Counted from the stretch's first letter, positions 49,440 through 60,927 are shown. The stretch: DNA of 64,000 nucleotides from Neovahlkampfia damariscottae (GCA_016618085.1 JABLTG010000054.1:30121-94120); one strand, 5' to 3'. Numbers and translations: made by a program. Notes: generated from the sequence alone by a model not told the origin.

Positions 49440-51701
49440 ATGAAGCCAGATCTTCCGTTAAATTTAGAAGAGTTGAACAATCAAAACTTACAGCAACACT
49501 TTGAAACGTGTTTTGATAGATACACAAAGCTTTTCACAAGAATCATAAAAAGGAACTTACAACCCACATCTGGATCAACAAAGTTAACAAGAGGACCGGA
49601 CAGAGGTTTTTACATAAGAGCTGAAAAATTAAGGCATCCTTTAATTTTCTATTTTGGACACACAGCTGTGTTTTATATCAACAAATTAATCACTGCACAA
49701 GTGTTACAAGAAAGTGATAGAATAGATCCATGGTTAGAATCAATATGTGCTGTAGGAGTTGATGAAATGAGTTGGGATGACAAATTATTGGATATTGATT
49801 CTGTTAGTAGAAAATCTGAAGACGACAAAACTATAGGAACAAATGCTTGGCCTTCTGTGGACAGAATATGCAGGTACAGGAATTTAATCAAAGAATTGAT
49901 GACAAAAATCATTAAAGAAATAGATTTATCTGATTATAAATCTGGTGAAGCCCATAAACATCCAGTATGGGCTATTTTAATGGGTATTGAACATGAAAAT
50001 GTTCATTTGACAACATCTTGTCCGATTATAAGACAATTACCATTAGAATGCATTAATATGATTGAAGAAGCACCTATTGCGCCATTTACTCATAAAATAG
50101 ATTCATTAGAACTGCTTGATGAATGGGTAAAAAATGAAGGAGGAAAAATAACTCTTGGAGCTTCATGGTCTGATTCATCAGCAATCACTCCTGAAAAAGA
50201 AAAATATTATCAATGGGATATTGAAATAGGTCAGCAATTAGCTATCGTAAAACCATTTACCGTCAGAAAATACTCAATCACAAATGCTGAATATTTGAAA
50301 TTTGTGAAGAGTGGTGGATATCAAAATTCAGAATATTGGACAGAAGATAGTGAAAATTGGAACCAAAAGCATTCACATCCAAAGTGGTGGAGATATGATG
50401 AAGAATCAAAAACATGGAAATTACGCCTAATTGATCGTGAAATTGATCTTGTTCCATTTTGGCCAGTTGAAGTGAATCATCATGAATCAATTGCATACAT
50501 CAATTGGTTAAACAAGAAATACAACAAGAATTATCGTTTATTCACAGAAAATGAATACTATTCGTTAATTCAAAACGAGAAATCCACATTCACAGAAATG
50601 ATTGAAAATGCCAACATTAACTTCAAATATTACTCACCATCACCTGTTGATTTATTTGAAGGAAAAAGAGGAATTTGTGATTTAGTGGGGAACGTATTTT
50701 CACATTCATTGACTTCTCAATATCCATTTGAAAATTATTCTGTCCATCCCTATTATGAAGATTTTTCATTGCCATTTCTTGACCATAGACACACATTCAT
50801 GAAAGGAAGTTGTTTTACGAGTTTTGGAATTGAAATTATACCTGTTTCAAGATATGCGTACAGAAGACATTTTTATCAATTTTGTGGTTTCAAATTAGTT
50901 GAAGGAGAAATGCCAGAGAAAATAAAAGCATGTCCTTATGAAAAAAATGAAAGAATCGCTAAATTGATACATTCTCATTATACGTTGAATGAAACAAATT
51001 CCTCGTTGAAAGTATCAAATTTCTATGAAACCATTTCACAAAAAATACTTCAAATATTGAAAAATGAAAAGAAAAACTTGAAAGAAATAAGGGGTTTAGA
51101 TTTAGGTTGTAGTGTTGGGAGACTATCTTTTGAACTTGCCAGAGAGTTTAAATTTGTTATTGGGATTGATTTGATTAATTTAATTCAACATTGTCATCAA
51201 TTGAGAAATCACAATAAACTATGTTATACATTGAAAAATGGAGAATTCGAGAATATTCATGATGTTAATTTTGACACAAAAACCTTGCAAAATACACAAT
51301 TTATTCAATTTGAATTTTCAAATTTACCAAAAACTCATGTAGATGCAGAAGGAAATTCTATGGATTTAAGTCATTTTGAAGTTGTTTCATGTATTAATTT
51401 GATTGAAAGAGTGAGAGAACCAAAAAATGTACTGAAGCAAATTCAAGATATTCAAAAGAAAGGTGATTATTTATTCTTAAGTTCTAGCTATTCTTGGGAT
51501 TTCAATGTGACAAAAATTGAAAATTGTATTCAAACAAAGAATGTGAATGCTGAAAAGAAGGATCCAATTTCAATATTGAAAAGATGTTTATCAAATTATG
51601 AACTCGTTGAAACAAGTGATATATTATTGGTTCAAAGATCTAATGATCGTAAATTTGAATTGGTCAATTGTGAACTTTCCATTTGGAAGAAAATTCAATA
51701 A
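49440..51701 (+). CDS. ovoA: 5-histidylcysteine sulfoxide synthase / ovothiol biosynthesis bifunctional enzyme
   Basis: Single exon, 753 residues, the usual OvoA length. Domain order: DinB-like N-terminus carrying the iron ligands (GHTAVFYIN and MGIEHENVHLTTSCP, the HxxxH of the non-haem iron site), FGE-sulfatase domain (VKPFTVRKYSITNAEYLKFV, PKWWRYDEE, FWPVEVNHHESIAYINWL, GICDLVGNVFSHS, KGSCFTSFG), and a C-terminal SAM methyltransferase (GLDLGCSVGRLSFELAREF). The first part couples histidine and cysteine using O2; the last methylates 5-thiohistidine to ovothiol A. Thr replaces the Glu usual in the HLETS block. Ovothiol is a redox-protective thiol. Confidence 0.93.
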   Translation: MKPDLPLNLEELNNQNLQQHFETCFDRYTKLFTRIIKRNLQPTSGSTKLTRGPDRGFYIRAEKLRHPLIFYFGHTAVFYINKLITAQVLQESDRIDPWLESICAVGVDEMSWDDKLLDIDSVSRKSEDDKTIGTNAWPSVDRICRYRNLIKELMTKIIKEIDLSDYKSGEAHKHPVWAILMGIEHENVHLTTSCPIIRQLPLECINMIEEAPIAPFTHKIDSLELLDEWVKNEGGKITLGASWSDSSAITPEKEKYYQWDIEIGQQLAIVKPFTVRKYSITNAEYLKFVKSGGYQNSEYWTEDSENWNQKHSHPKWWRYDEESKTWKLRLIDREIDLVPFWPVEVNHHESIAYINWLNKKYNKNYRLFTENEYYSLIQNEKSTFTEMIENANINFKYYSPSPVDLFEGKRGICDLVGNVFSHSLTSQYPFENYSVHPYYEDFSLPFLDHRHTFMKGSCFTSFGIEIIPVSRYAYRRHFYQFCGFKLVEGEMPEKIKACPYEKNERIAKLIHSHYTLNETNSSLKVSNFYETISQKILQILKNEKKNLKEIRGLDLGCSVGRLSFELAREFKFVIGIDLINLIQHCHQLRNHNKLCYTLKNGEFENIHDVNFDTKTLQNTQFIQFEFSNLPKTHVDAEGNSMDLSHFEVVSCINLIERVREPKNVLKQIQDIQKKGDYLFLSSSYSWDFNVTKIENCIQTKNVNAEKKDPISILKRCLSNYELVETSDILLVQRSNDRKFELVNCELSIWKKIQ

Positions 51702-51800
51702 AACCAAATATTTTATTTATTCAGCAATGATGAGATCAAAATCTATTCCAAATTAGGAATTTTGATTTGATTTGCATGACTGATCTTTGATCTTCGAATC

Positions 51801-51810
51801 TTATATATAG
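51801..51810 (+). promoter_or_regulatory. TATA-like box before secreted protein gene
   Basis: TTATATATAG lies 51 nt upstream of the ATG at 51861. No CCAATC is seen within 50 nt here, so this gene may use a different core promoter. Confidence 0.4.
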
Positions 51811-51860
51811 AAGTAATCTTGATCTATTTTTCATTCAATTTCTTAAAGAAAAAACTCAAC

Positions 51861-52643
51861 ATGTTGAAATTATCTGTTTTCTGTTTAGCTATTTTCTTCG
51901 TTTTCACGCTTCAACAAGAGACAGTGGAAGAACCAAAAGATGTTGTCAAGAAATGCCTAGCTTTTAAATCTTCGTTTGATGGAATGCTTGTAGGTGAACT
52001 CACTGATCAAAAACCATATCTATTGCCAATGGATCCTGATAGAATGACTGATGAATACAAACAAAGAGCTATTGAAAAAATCAAAGAAATTTATGGATGG
52101 GATTTTAGCAAACCAGTAGAAGGACTTGAATTGGAAGCTGTTCAAAGTAATCCAGAATTTAAACATTTCCTTACTGGAGGATATGCTGAAGATCTCAAAG
52201 AAACAGCGTTTCCAAGTTCAAATGTGCAAATAAAAGATGATCTTTGGAGAATCAAAGTTTTAAATGAAGCAGGTGTCGATATTCCAAATATGACAGGAAA
52301 GAAACTCATGCAAAATCAACTCGTAGCCTATGGTGAATTGAATTTTGTGGATGATCAAGGAAAAGAAATTCTCAAGAAAATCATCTATTGGAACAAATTG
52401 CCACTCACAGAATCTGAAAATGGATTAATGCCTTTAGTATTTGATTTGAAAAGTGAAGATTATGGTGATGGTCTTTTAGTAGGATCTCAATTAATCAGAG
52501 ATGTCAATGGTAAAAAACTCCTCATTCATCGTGCTACTCAATCATTCCCTGGAATTTTAGATGAAACTCAAACATCAAACATTGAATGCAAAGACCTTCT
52601 CCTCAAAAAAATATCTGAAAAAAATCCAGAAGTGAAAAAATAA
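51861..52643 (+). CDS. Secreted or luminal protein, hypothetical
   Basis: Single exon, 260 residues. Start at ATG 51861 gives a clean signal peptide (MLKLSVFCLAIFFVFTLQQ); an upstream in-frame extension is ignored. The mature part is acidic with no membrane helix (PMDPDRMTDEYKQRAIEKIK, EAVQSNPEFKHFLTGGYAED, IIYWNKLPLTESENGLMP). No family recognised. Its promoter has a TATA-like box rather than CCAATC, and its composition is less extreme than neighbours, consistent with an abundantly expressed product. Confidence 0.65.
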   Translation: MLKLSVFCLAIFFVFTLQQETVEEPKDVVKKCLAFKSSFDGMLVGELTDQKPYLLPMDPDRMTDEYKQRAIEKIKEIYGWDFSKPVEGLELEAVQSNPEFKHFLTGGYAEDLKETAFPSSNVQIKDDLWRIKVLNEAGVDIPNMTGKKLMQNQLVAYGELNFVDDQGKEILKKIIYWNKLPLTESENGLMPLVFDLKSEDYGDGLLVGSQLIRDVNGKKLLIHRATQSFPGILDETQTSNIECKDLLLKKISEKNPEVKK

Positions 52644-52655
52644 AAAATTTTTCAA

Positions 52656-54456
52656 TTATTTTTTGTATGAATAAATTGATGTTAGATTTGCCAATTTTTT
52701 TTGGTCTTTAATTTTCAAATCTTCTTTAATTTCAATGAGCATTCTCATCATTCCTTGAGTTTGAACTCTTTGAAATGCTTCTGATAAATCAACATGTTCA
52801 TTGAGAAATTCATAAATGCTTTCGCCATCATATTTTTCATCAAAATTGACATTGTGAAAAATTAATGATCTTTGTAGAACTTTATCTTTACAATGAAAGA
52901 ACAAAGGTACTTGATTGATTTTCAAATTTGGATTCGCTCCTTCACTAAATAACACATTTCTAACTTTTGATGATTTGGCTAATTCCAAAGGACAAGTGAA
53001 TTTATTATCACCAAGATCAATAATTTCATTTGGATTTAATCCAGCATTGATGAAAATTTGAACATGTTTTTGATTATCTTTTTCTAAAATGTCTTTCCAA
53101 TATTCACCTGTATGTTTTTTTGAAAATGGATTGAATTTTGTGAACATATCTTTAATCCGTAAAAGATATGAAATTGATGTTCCATAACTTGTCTTCCAAA
53201 GAAAATGAAAAGATGATTCTCCAGATTCTGTTGTGTAATTTAAAGCAACTCCATTTTCATGAAATAAATCAATGATTTCAGGATCAAACGCGTAGATTAA
53301 TAAGTTATAACCTTGATCATATTCATCATCATCGTCTTCAATAAAGTCATAATGAATTTGTGTTGTCTAAAAAGAATGTCAAAAAATTATTTTTTATACA
53401 TCAATTTTGGAGTCATAACCATTGTCAAAGTACAATTTCAAACTTGATAAAACTGAATCTACAGTAATTTTTTCTTCTTTATTTAAGTTTGCTGCATATT
53501 TCATGTATTTAAAAATTGTGTTAGTGTTTAAATCTAAGCTAATTCCTTTTTGAAGACAAAGGTCCAATGCAGCAGAGTCTTGAATGACGACATCAGAAAG
53601 TGTTAAAATATTTGATTCTGCAAATAAATTAATCCCACTTAAAGCTTTAAATGACTTATTTTCAATTGATTGTGAAAAATCAATTTTATCATTTGAAAGC
53701 AAAAGATCAAAAGCAACTAGGTATTCATTCACTCTACAATGCCATAACAATGAAACACCATTAATTCTAGTATTAATATCTGCTTTGTTGTTCAATAAAA
53801 GAACCATCATTTCTTTTGATTTGATTAACTCTAAACAGTGAAGTTTTGTTCTTCCTATTTTGAGCAATTTATTTGTGTCAAAGCCTAATTTTAAAAAGTA
53901 TTCCATTGCGTCAATATTATCAGTTTCCATAAAGTGTCTAATAACCATAGCTAAATTTCTTTCATCAGTGAGAATTTTATATTCTGGAATAAGTGAAAAA
54001 TATAATGGAACTAATTCAAAACCGAATTTTGCTAAATTGACAATAGGTTTAAAACCACATTCCTAAATAAAAAAATTTGAGAAATTTTTTTTTTACATCA
54101 GAAACTGGTGGAACTCCTTTAGAAAAAATTAATTTTTTTTAAAAGTTCCAAACCTGCATTTAAGAAGGCAATTAATAAATCAGGAAAGTAAGCTAAATGA
54201 ATAAAGGAATATGCTTCTGCTGACTTTCATTTTTTTTAGTTTTTTTTTTTTTTTTTACTAATGCGTTTGGATCTCCTCCTTCTGAGAAATATTGTTCTAC
54301 ATCATCAAGTATTTCATATTCACCTGGTACTAAATCCATTTCACCAAGAGTGAAGAAGTTACTTGCATCAATTAACTTTTCAAAAAGTTCGTCTGAGTCA
54401 ACCATCGTTTTGATTTGTTGTTGTGACAAGTTTTGATTGGTGGAATGTCGAGACAT
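52656..54456 (-). CDS. Ankyrin-repeat protein
   Basis: At least five exons in consistent phase, from ATG 54456 (MSRHSTNQNLSQQQIK). Degenerate ankyrin units are recognisable: YFSEGGDPNAL, IHLAYFPDLLIAFLNAG, YFLKLGFDTNKLLKIGRTKL, LLNNKADINTRINGVSLLWH, FINAGLNPNEIIDLGD, LFSEGANPNLKINQVPL. Two small exons near 54130-54240 are only visible after splicing, including one joined through a poly-A-rich intron at about 54222-54256. Ankyrin arrays bind protein partners; no enzymatic domain is attached. Its 3' end abuts the convergent secreted-protein gene by 12 nt. Confidence 0.78.
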
Positions 54457-54600
54457 CAATTTAGTTGCTGTAGTACTGTGAAAAAATAATCTTAAATGAA
54501 AATAATCACAACAACTCCAAGGAATTAGATTGAAATGTTTGTTGAAAAAGAAAAGACTGACTTTTGAATTTCGTTGATTCTTTGCACTTCAAAAATGTCT

Positions 54601-56018
54601 TTATTCATCAAAATTGATATTTGACAATAATTTTGCCATTCCATCAAAATTTTGAGTTTTTTCATCCATATTGATTTGATTGAATTTTTTCACTTTCTCC
54701 TCTTGAGATTGAGAAACAATGTTGTTCAGCAAGGTTTTTCGAATTTGAACTCCTCGATCATATAAAATATATTTCATCAATGTTTCATTGTACGCCCATC
54801 CTCCAGGGTTAACCAAGTTTAACTAATGAAATGAATGAAAATCCAAAAATTACCTGTACAAATGTGCATTTATTCACATCAATCTCCTTTATTATAACGG
54901 CTATATAACTAAAAATATTATATGCTTTTTGTTTTTTTTCTGATCCTTCCCTTTCAGTTGCAAAAGATGTTGTAAATTGTTTGAGAAAACACTCATCATC
55001 ATTCACAAACGATTTTCCAACATAAATAAACGTTTTGGATTCTTTATCATAAAAATATGAAGTTGATATCTTTGTTATTCTATAATTCATCGGTTTAGGG
55101 AGCTTTATTGCAACTTTAAAAGAACAATTCTCTCTCGGAGAATATTTTTGTATTTTTTCAGGAGAATCTTTGAAATACTTCTTTAAATCATCAAATGTTT
55201 TAAAATCGAAACATTTGATATTTTTTATTGTAGTGTCTGCGGAGTATGCTAAATCCATGGTGTAAGATGATAGACAGATATCTTTCACAGAATGAGGTAC
55301 AATGCATTCATATTTGGCTCCCGAAACTGGAAATGGAAGATCAGGTAGGTAGTTCATATTTGAGTAGAAGCAATTGATATGATCTTCAGATTTCTTTGAT
55401 CCAACCATCTACAAAAAATTTATAAAAATATTACGTTTGAATTACCTCCCATGAAAAGTCATCTTTCATAAATTCAAAGGCAAAATCAAAATCCACATCT
55501 TCAAGAACGTTATTTCTAAAGTGGTTCGTGTTCAAATTGAAATTCCGAGTCATTTTTGGTACAACTACAGATTCATCTGAAATGAACTTTTTGATAATTT
55601 TTTCACAAGCAGGAGTTCTAACAAACCTTTTAAATGTATCATGTTGTAATTCTTGTTTCAGAGATTTTTTTATTTCTCCGAAAATCTCCGAGGGTTTTTC
55701 TGAAATGACCCAACGATCGTTCATGCTAATTTGTTCACCAAATTTGTTCAATAACTCAATTTTTTTTTCTGATGAAATGTTTACAGCTTGTTTGGAGTTG
55801 TCCATTAAATATACTTTGAGGATTGAAATAGATTTTTTAATTATAGATTTCTCTTCTTGTAGTTTTTCAAGTTCATCAATTTCAAGAAGACAATTGAAAG
55901 GTTCTTCGTTGAATTCTGATTTCAGGAAATGTTGAAAATGTTCTTTCACTTTATCATTGGAAAAAACAGAAGAGAACTTTAGCATATGACTTTCTTTGTT
56001 GTATTTTTTAGAGACCAT
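54601..56018 (-). CDS. RGS domain fused to START-like lipid-binding domain
   Basis: Three exons in phase; ATG 56018. The N-terminal RGS domain: LKFSSVFSNDKVKEHFQHFL, CLLEIDELEKLQEEKSI, KQELQHDTFKRFVRTP. The C-terminal about 230 residues resemble a START/Bet v1-type lipid pocket (YECIVPHSVKDICLSSYTMD, and the closing VNPGGWAYNETLMKYIL). Combined, it suggests a G-alpha regulator controlled or recruited by a lipid ligand (inference). A START-like pseudogene at 45839-46430 may be a dead relative. CCAATCAC lies 14 nt upstream of the start. Confidence 0.72.
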
Positions 56019-56031
56019 CAAGTTGACGTGT

Positions 56032-56037
56032 GATTGG
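56032..56037 (-). promoter_or_regulatory. CCAATC element before RGS-START gene
   Basis: CCAATC on the gene strand, 13 nt before the ATG at 56018. Confidence 0.5.
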
Positions 56038-56142
56038 AGGAAAACAAATTTCCTAACCAAGAAGAAAACAACGTAAGTACAAGAGAAATGAAACAATAAA
56101 ACAAAGAAAGAAATAGAAATACTATTTAACACAAAACGTTTT

Positions 56143-56148
56143 GATTGG
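56143..56148 (+). promoter_or_regulatory. GATTGG element before sphingomyelinase-like gene
   Basis: GATTGG ending 26 nt before the ATG at 56175. Confidence 0.45.
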
Positions 56149-56174
56149 TTCAGTAAATCAAAAACAAAAAAACA

Positions 56175-57537
56175 ATGAAGAAACTTGCTGTCTTTTTTCT
56201 TTTATTTGTTATGAGTTCATTAGCAAAAATAGGATACTTTTGGCAAATAACAGATCCTCATTTCGATTCGATGTAAAAAAAAAAAAAAAAAAAAAAATAA
56301 TATTTTCAGTTACAAAGTTGGTGGAGATATGGAAAACTGCAATTTTGATTTCATTTGTTGTCGTTATATTTTTCCAAATACAACTAAAAAAGCTGGTAAA
56401 TTTGGAGCTCCTGAAGGAAAGTACTGTAATACCCCTCTTGTCACAATCCAATCAACTTTTGACTTTATGAAAACATACTCACAAAGACTAACACCAAAAC
56501 CAACCTTTCTTTTAATGGCTGGAGATTTTCATGGTCATGATATGGATCTCCAAACAAAAGCTTCAACTCTCCAAAAGCTAAATGAATTTACAGATTTTTC
56601 AGAAAGAATGAATAGTGGAATGAAAGTGTTTCCAAGCTTTGGGAATCATGATGGGTTTCCTTGTGATCAAATAGACTATCGACAACCGAGTGATATGCTT
56701 AATGAAGTTTCAAAAATTTGGGCAAAACATCGTTTGACAGCAGAATCAATTTCAAATATTAAAAAGGGAGGATATTACACCGAATTAATTGTACCAAGGT
56801 TAAGAATCATAAACATGAACACTCAAATGTTCAGTAAAACAAATGCTTATGTAAAACAGTTTTTTATCTCTAAAACTTTTTGACAGACACATATTAATGT
56901 ATCAATGGATCATGCAGATCAAATGGATTTCTTAGAAACCACTTTAGATGCTTCAATGAAGAGAAATGAAAAAATCATCATTTTGGGTCATATTCCGCCA
57001 ATAGGAAACTCAGAACGTTGGTATTCCTATAAATTAGAACAATTTGAAAAAATCATTCAAAAATACCACAAAATTATTGTTGGACAATTTTATGGACATC
57101 AGCATGAAGATTCATTTTCCTTCATGGTAAATAACGAAAACAAAATCATTGGTAAAAAATTCATTGGCGGAGTTGTAACTCCATTATCAAGAAAAAATCC
57201 AACAACTAGATTGTATAAATATGATACAGATACATTTGAATTATTGGACTACGAAGATTTTTACATTCCATTGAAGGAATCCGAAGAAATTGGTGAAATA
57301 GTTTGGAAAAAACTTTATAAATTCACTGAAGAATACAATCTTCCAGATTTATCAAATGAATCATTTGAGAAATTATATCAATCATTTAAAACTTCTGATG
57401 AATATTGGAAAAAGTATAATTATAATTTTCATGGAAGATACTATAATAGAAATTGTCAAGGAGGTTGTAAAAAAAATCTTTTATGCAAAATGATATCACC
57501 TACAACAGAAAGATTTAAAAAATGTATGAGTCAATAA
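56175..57537 (+). CDS. Acid sphingomyelinase-like secreted phosphodiesterase
   Basis: Three exons; the first intron (about 56275-56311) contains a run of about 24 A, the second is near 56849-56884. Signal peptide (MKKLAVFFLLFVMSSLAK). Metallophosphoesterase motifs: QITDPHFDS, LLMAGDFHGHDMD, FPSFGNHDGFPCDQ, IILGHIPPIGN and GQFYGHQHEDSF. The Cys pattern (NCNFDFICCRY, CQGGCKKNLLC) fits ASM-like (SMPDL3) enzymes. Likely cleaves phosphodiesters or nucleotides in lysosomes or outside the cell; true sphingomyelinase activity is uncertain because no saposin domain is present. Confidence 0.88.
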
Positions 57538-57566
57538 ATTTTCTATTGAAGGACTGAATTTTCACA

Positions 57567-57572
57567 CCAATC
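57567..57572 (+). promoter_or_regulatory. CCAATC element before hypothetical gene
   Basis: CCAATC ending 15 nt before the ATG at 57588, 30 nt after the stop of the preceding gene. Confidence 0.5.
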
Positions 57573-57587
57573 AAATTTTTTTTTTTA

Positions 57588-58346
57588 ATGAAGAGAAAAC
57601 AAAACGTACTTGAGACCTGTGTGAAATCAGTTGCTATAAAAAACATTCCTACAAGTTTCCAAAATGATTCTGGTGTATTTCTATGGGGTCAACTACATTG
57701 TATTATCGAAGGATCCAAAAACTCTGCTTTTGACTCTGCAAAACCTGTTTCTTCAAGTTCTGGTGGTACAATTTTACAAAGTCAATGGAATTACAGAGTT
57801 AAAGCGAAAAAGGGAACTTGGATAGTCACAGAAGGTCTTATGGATGATGATTTTTTTGGTTATATCATTCATCATGAATCTGTGAAAGCAATTGATGTTT
57901 TAAAGAAAGCACATGCTGTTGGAGTAGATCATCAGAATAAATCTAAAGAAGTGGCTTACGTTAATCGTTATGATTGGTCTGTACATCATGGGAGTGTTGA
58001 TGCTATCAGAAATGAGATAAAACAGGATCAAAGAAAAAGGAAAAAAAATGAGAGAGATGATTCAGATGATGAAAATCATCAATTAATGTATGGTAGAATG
58101 TATCTGATTGATTCTTCAATTTACCAATCATTCTTAAAATGTGTTGAAAAAAAGAAAACTCACCATAAAAATGAATTGTTTCAAGAAAATAGGAGTAATT
58201 TGGGGATACACTTAACCGATGAATTTACAGAATATGAACTTGGTTGGATGATATTTGATACAAATTCAAAAGAAAATGAATTGATTGGATTTGTTTATGA
58301 TGCCACTTATCACGGATTAGGAGATGGTACTCCAGGTGTGAAATAA
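57588..58346 (+). CDS. Hypothetical protein, 252 residues
   Basis: Single exon. Begins MKRKQNVLETCVKSVAIKNI. Conserved-looking blocks GTWIVTEGLMDDDFFGYIIH, VDHQNKSKEVAYVNRYDWS and GFVYDATYHGLGDGTPG suggest a globular enzyme-like fold with His and Asp residues, but no family is recognised. A Lys/Arg/Asp-rich insert (RKRKKNERDDSDDENHQ) interrupts it. No targeting signal. The following 210 bases hold no gene I can support. Confidence 0.55.
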   Translation: MKRKQNVLETCVKSVAIKNIPTSFQNDSGVFLWGQLHCIIEGSKNSAFDSAKPVSSSSGGTILQSQWNYRVKAKKGTWIVTEGLMDDDFFGYIIHHESVKAIDVLKKAHAVGVDHQNKSKEVAYVNRYDWSVHHGSVDAIRNEIKQDQRKRKKNERDDSDDENHQLMYGRMYLIDSSIYQSFLKCVEKKKTHHKNELFQENRSNLGIHLTDEFTEYELGWMIFDTNSKENELIGFVYDATYHGLGDGTPGVK

Positions 58347-58556
58347 AAACTAATTGAATGCCATATATCACTAAAGTGTTATGTTTTGTTTCTTATTACT
58401 AAAGGAATAGTTTTTTCGAACTCCTTACAATTGGAGTGTATAAACAAAAAAAGAACAAGTTGTTTTTGAAGAATCCTTTGTTTTTAAACACAGACCAAAT
58501 ATGTTTATATCTAGTACAAAAACTATCAATTTTCTTGTGTGAAAATTCTTTTATTT

Positions 58557-60914
58557 TTAATTTGGTATTGACGTGTGTAAGAAATGATGTTCCACTGATT
58601 CTTTGATTTTTGTGACTACAGCTCCTTTTGCGAACATTGTATATCCCTTCATCACAATAGACTTTTTACCAAACGAAATAATTTGAAGAACTGCTTTTCC
58701 ATCCTTATAAGGCACCAATTTCTGTTTAAAACTTGAGTAATCCTTTGAGAATTCAGCTGCTTTAATGCAATTAGCAGCTCTTTTTCCGTGTTCTTCAGAA
58801 AAATAAGCAAGTTTTTCATCTTTCAAATTGACAATATCCCCGATTGCAAAAATATTAGAATATCCATCAAAACATGAATCTGTAGCAGAAATTCCATCAT
58901 CTAATGAAAGAGAAAAAATAGATTTTTGAATTTTCTCAAAATCACTTTCGTTTGAATCACTTTTTAATTCTTCATTTTCATTCTCATTGGTGTATTGTTT
59001 CATATTAATTTCCTTGTATTTTTTCATTTCTTCTTTGAATTTCTTTGGACTCCAATTGTTTTGTCCATATTTGACTTGGAAGAAATCATTCACTTCTACA
59101 TAACCTCTTGCATCCAATGAATCAGACATCAAAGTTTTGAACATTCCAGTGGACGGATGAAGACCTACACAAATGATAACAACATCAACATCAAGATATT
59201 CTTCAACATTTTTTGTTAATTTCTCAGTTTCTGATTTTTTGAAGAACAATTTTTTTCCATCAACTTTCACAACACTGCGATTGAACAGAACTTCTAAGTT
59301 TTTGAATTCTTTAAAGAATGAAACTCCTGCTTTATGTGCTGAAGGTGATTGCCTTTCTAAAAGTCTTGATGCATTGGTAATTGCAGTGACTTTCGTATTT
59401 TGAAAATGACTTGCAATTTCACCAGTGATCTCTACGCCCACAGGTCCTGTTCCAACAATTGCAATATGTTTTGCCTTTTCGAGATATTTATGGTTTGAAA
59501 TTATCTGTTTTGGTTCATATGGAAATAAAACTCGACATTCATCCTCTTTTGGGTTCTCCCAATCGATTTTGATTGGAAATGGAACAAAGTATTTACTTCC
59601 TGTTGCAACAATCAAATAGTCATAACTAATTGATTCATTATCTTTCAAATAAACCACAGATGGTGAAATATGCTTTTAAAATTGTTAAAAAAGGAAAAAT
59701 GTTACCAGGACTTCTCCTTGAATAAATTTACATTGTTTTGCGACAATTGACATTGGAATTTCCAATTTCTTAATGTATTCTGGATTAGAGAATAATTTAA
59801 AGAAGGAAATGTTAAATTTCATATTTTCATTTTTGTCAATAACTGTCACATCAAAAGATTCTCTTAACAATTTTGCCGAATTCATTCCAGCAAATCCACA
59901 GCCAACAATGACTACTTTCTTTTTTAATTTGAAGCAATAATGTTCTTTTTCATTATTGACAATTTCAATCACTTCATATTTTGCAAGAATTTTAATGATC
60001 TTTTCAATGTTCAAATTGGTTACTTCAATCTTTAAATAATTTGCCAACCAAATAACCAAATCAGATTTTTTAAATTCTCTTTGTTGGAAAGTATTATCAT
60101 TCTTCTTTGACTTTACAGCACTATTTATCATTCCAAAAATCGACTTTCTTTGTTTTTTCACAAAACTTGATAATTGAACTCCTGAGAAAGGTGTCATCAT
60201 TTCGACAATCATTTGATTCATTTTGTCTTTATTTTTCAATGATTTAATGTCTAGATTATCCAAATCTTTAGAAGTAAATTCAATATTGACGGTAGACACT
60301 TTGCTTTGGTGAAGTGAAAATCTCGAATTTTTCTTCATTCTTCCATCAGAGATTTTTTCATATTCTTTTGCTTTAAAGTATTCTAAATCAATGATAGACT
60401 TTGATATTTCATCCTCTGTTGATAAAAATTGTTGTTTGAAATTTTCTGTGGACATGGATTTCATAAGTTCATCAGTGATATCAGCAAACTCATTTGTGAA
60501 AATATATTTTGTCCAGGCGTCAAAACGTATATCATTATAAACTACTTTAAAAGAATCATAAAAAATATCAAAATCAAAAGTTGTTTTTCCTTCTTTTGCC
60601 ATTTCATATTTTTCAATTGTTTGTTTCCTCACATTTCCTTTATTTTGTTCAGTTTTTTTTGTTTTTTTACCTGGAATATTGATTTCCTCATCTGAATCAA
60701 TGTTTATAAATCTGTCCATGATGATTTTTGCTCTTTGTTTTTTCATGGTTTGACTGAATAGTAAATTAAAATCTGAAATTTGTTCAATGTAGTTTAGTAG
60801 TTCCAAATTGAATGAAGACTCCAAGAATTTTGAAAAAGATTCATATATTTTTGAATTTTCAAAACATTTTTCAAAGTTGTATGTTTTTGGCTGAACATCC
60901 ACTTCCAAAGTCAT
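58557..60914 (-). CDS. RGS-DEP-FSP1/AIFM2-like oxidoreductase fusion
   Basis: Two exons, 60914 to about 59690 and about 59657 to 58557, intron about 32 nt in phase. Residues about 10-190 form an RGS domain (YNFEKCFENSKIYESFSKFL, ESSFNLELLNYIEQISDF, DAWTKYIFTNEF). A DEP domain is at about 305-370 (FKKSDLVIWLANYLKIEV, ILAKYEVIEIVNNE). The rest is an FAD oxidoreductase: VVIVGCGFAGMNSAKLL, AIVGTGPVGVEITGEIASH, IFAIGDIVNLKDEKLAY, matching FSP1/AIFM2-like NAD(P)H-quinone reductases, with a Lys/Glu/Asn-rich insert (KYKEINMKQYTNENENEEL). Links G-protein control to quinone redox chemistry (inference). Paralogue of the DEP-FSP1 gene at 1627-3002. Confidence 0.85.
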
Positions 60915-60927
60915 TTTAAAGAATAAA

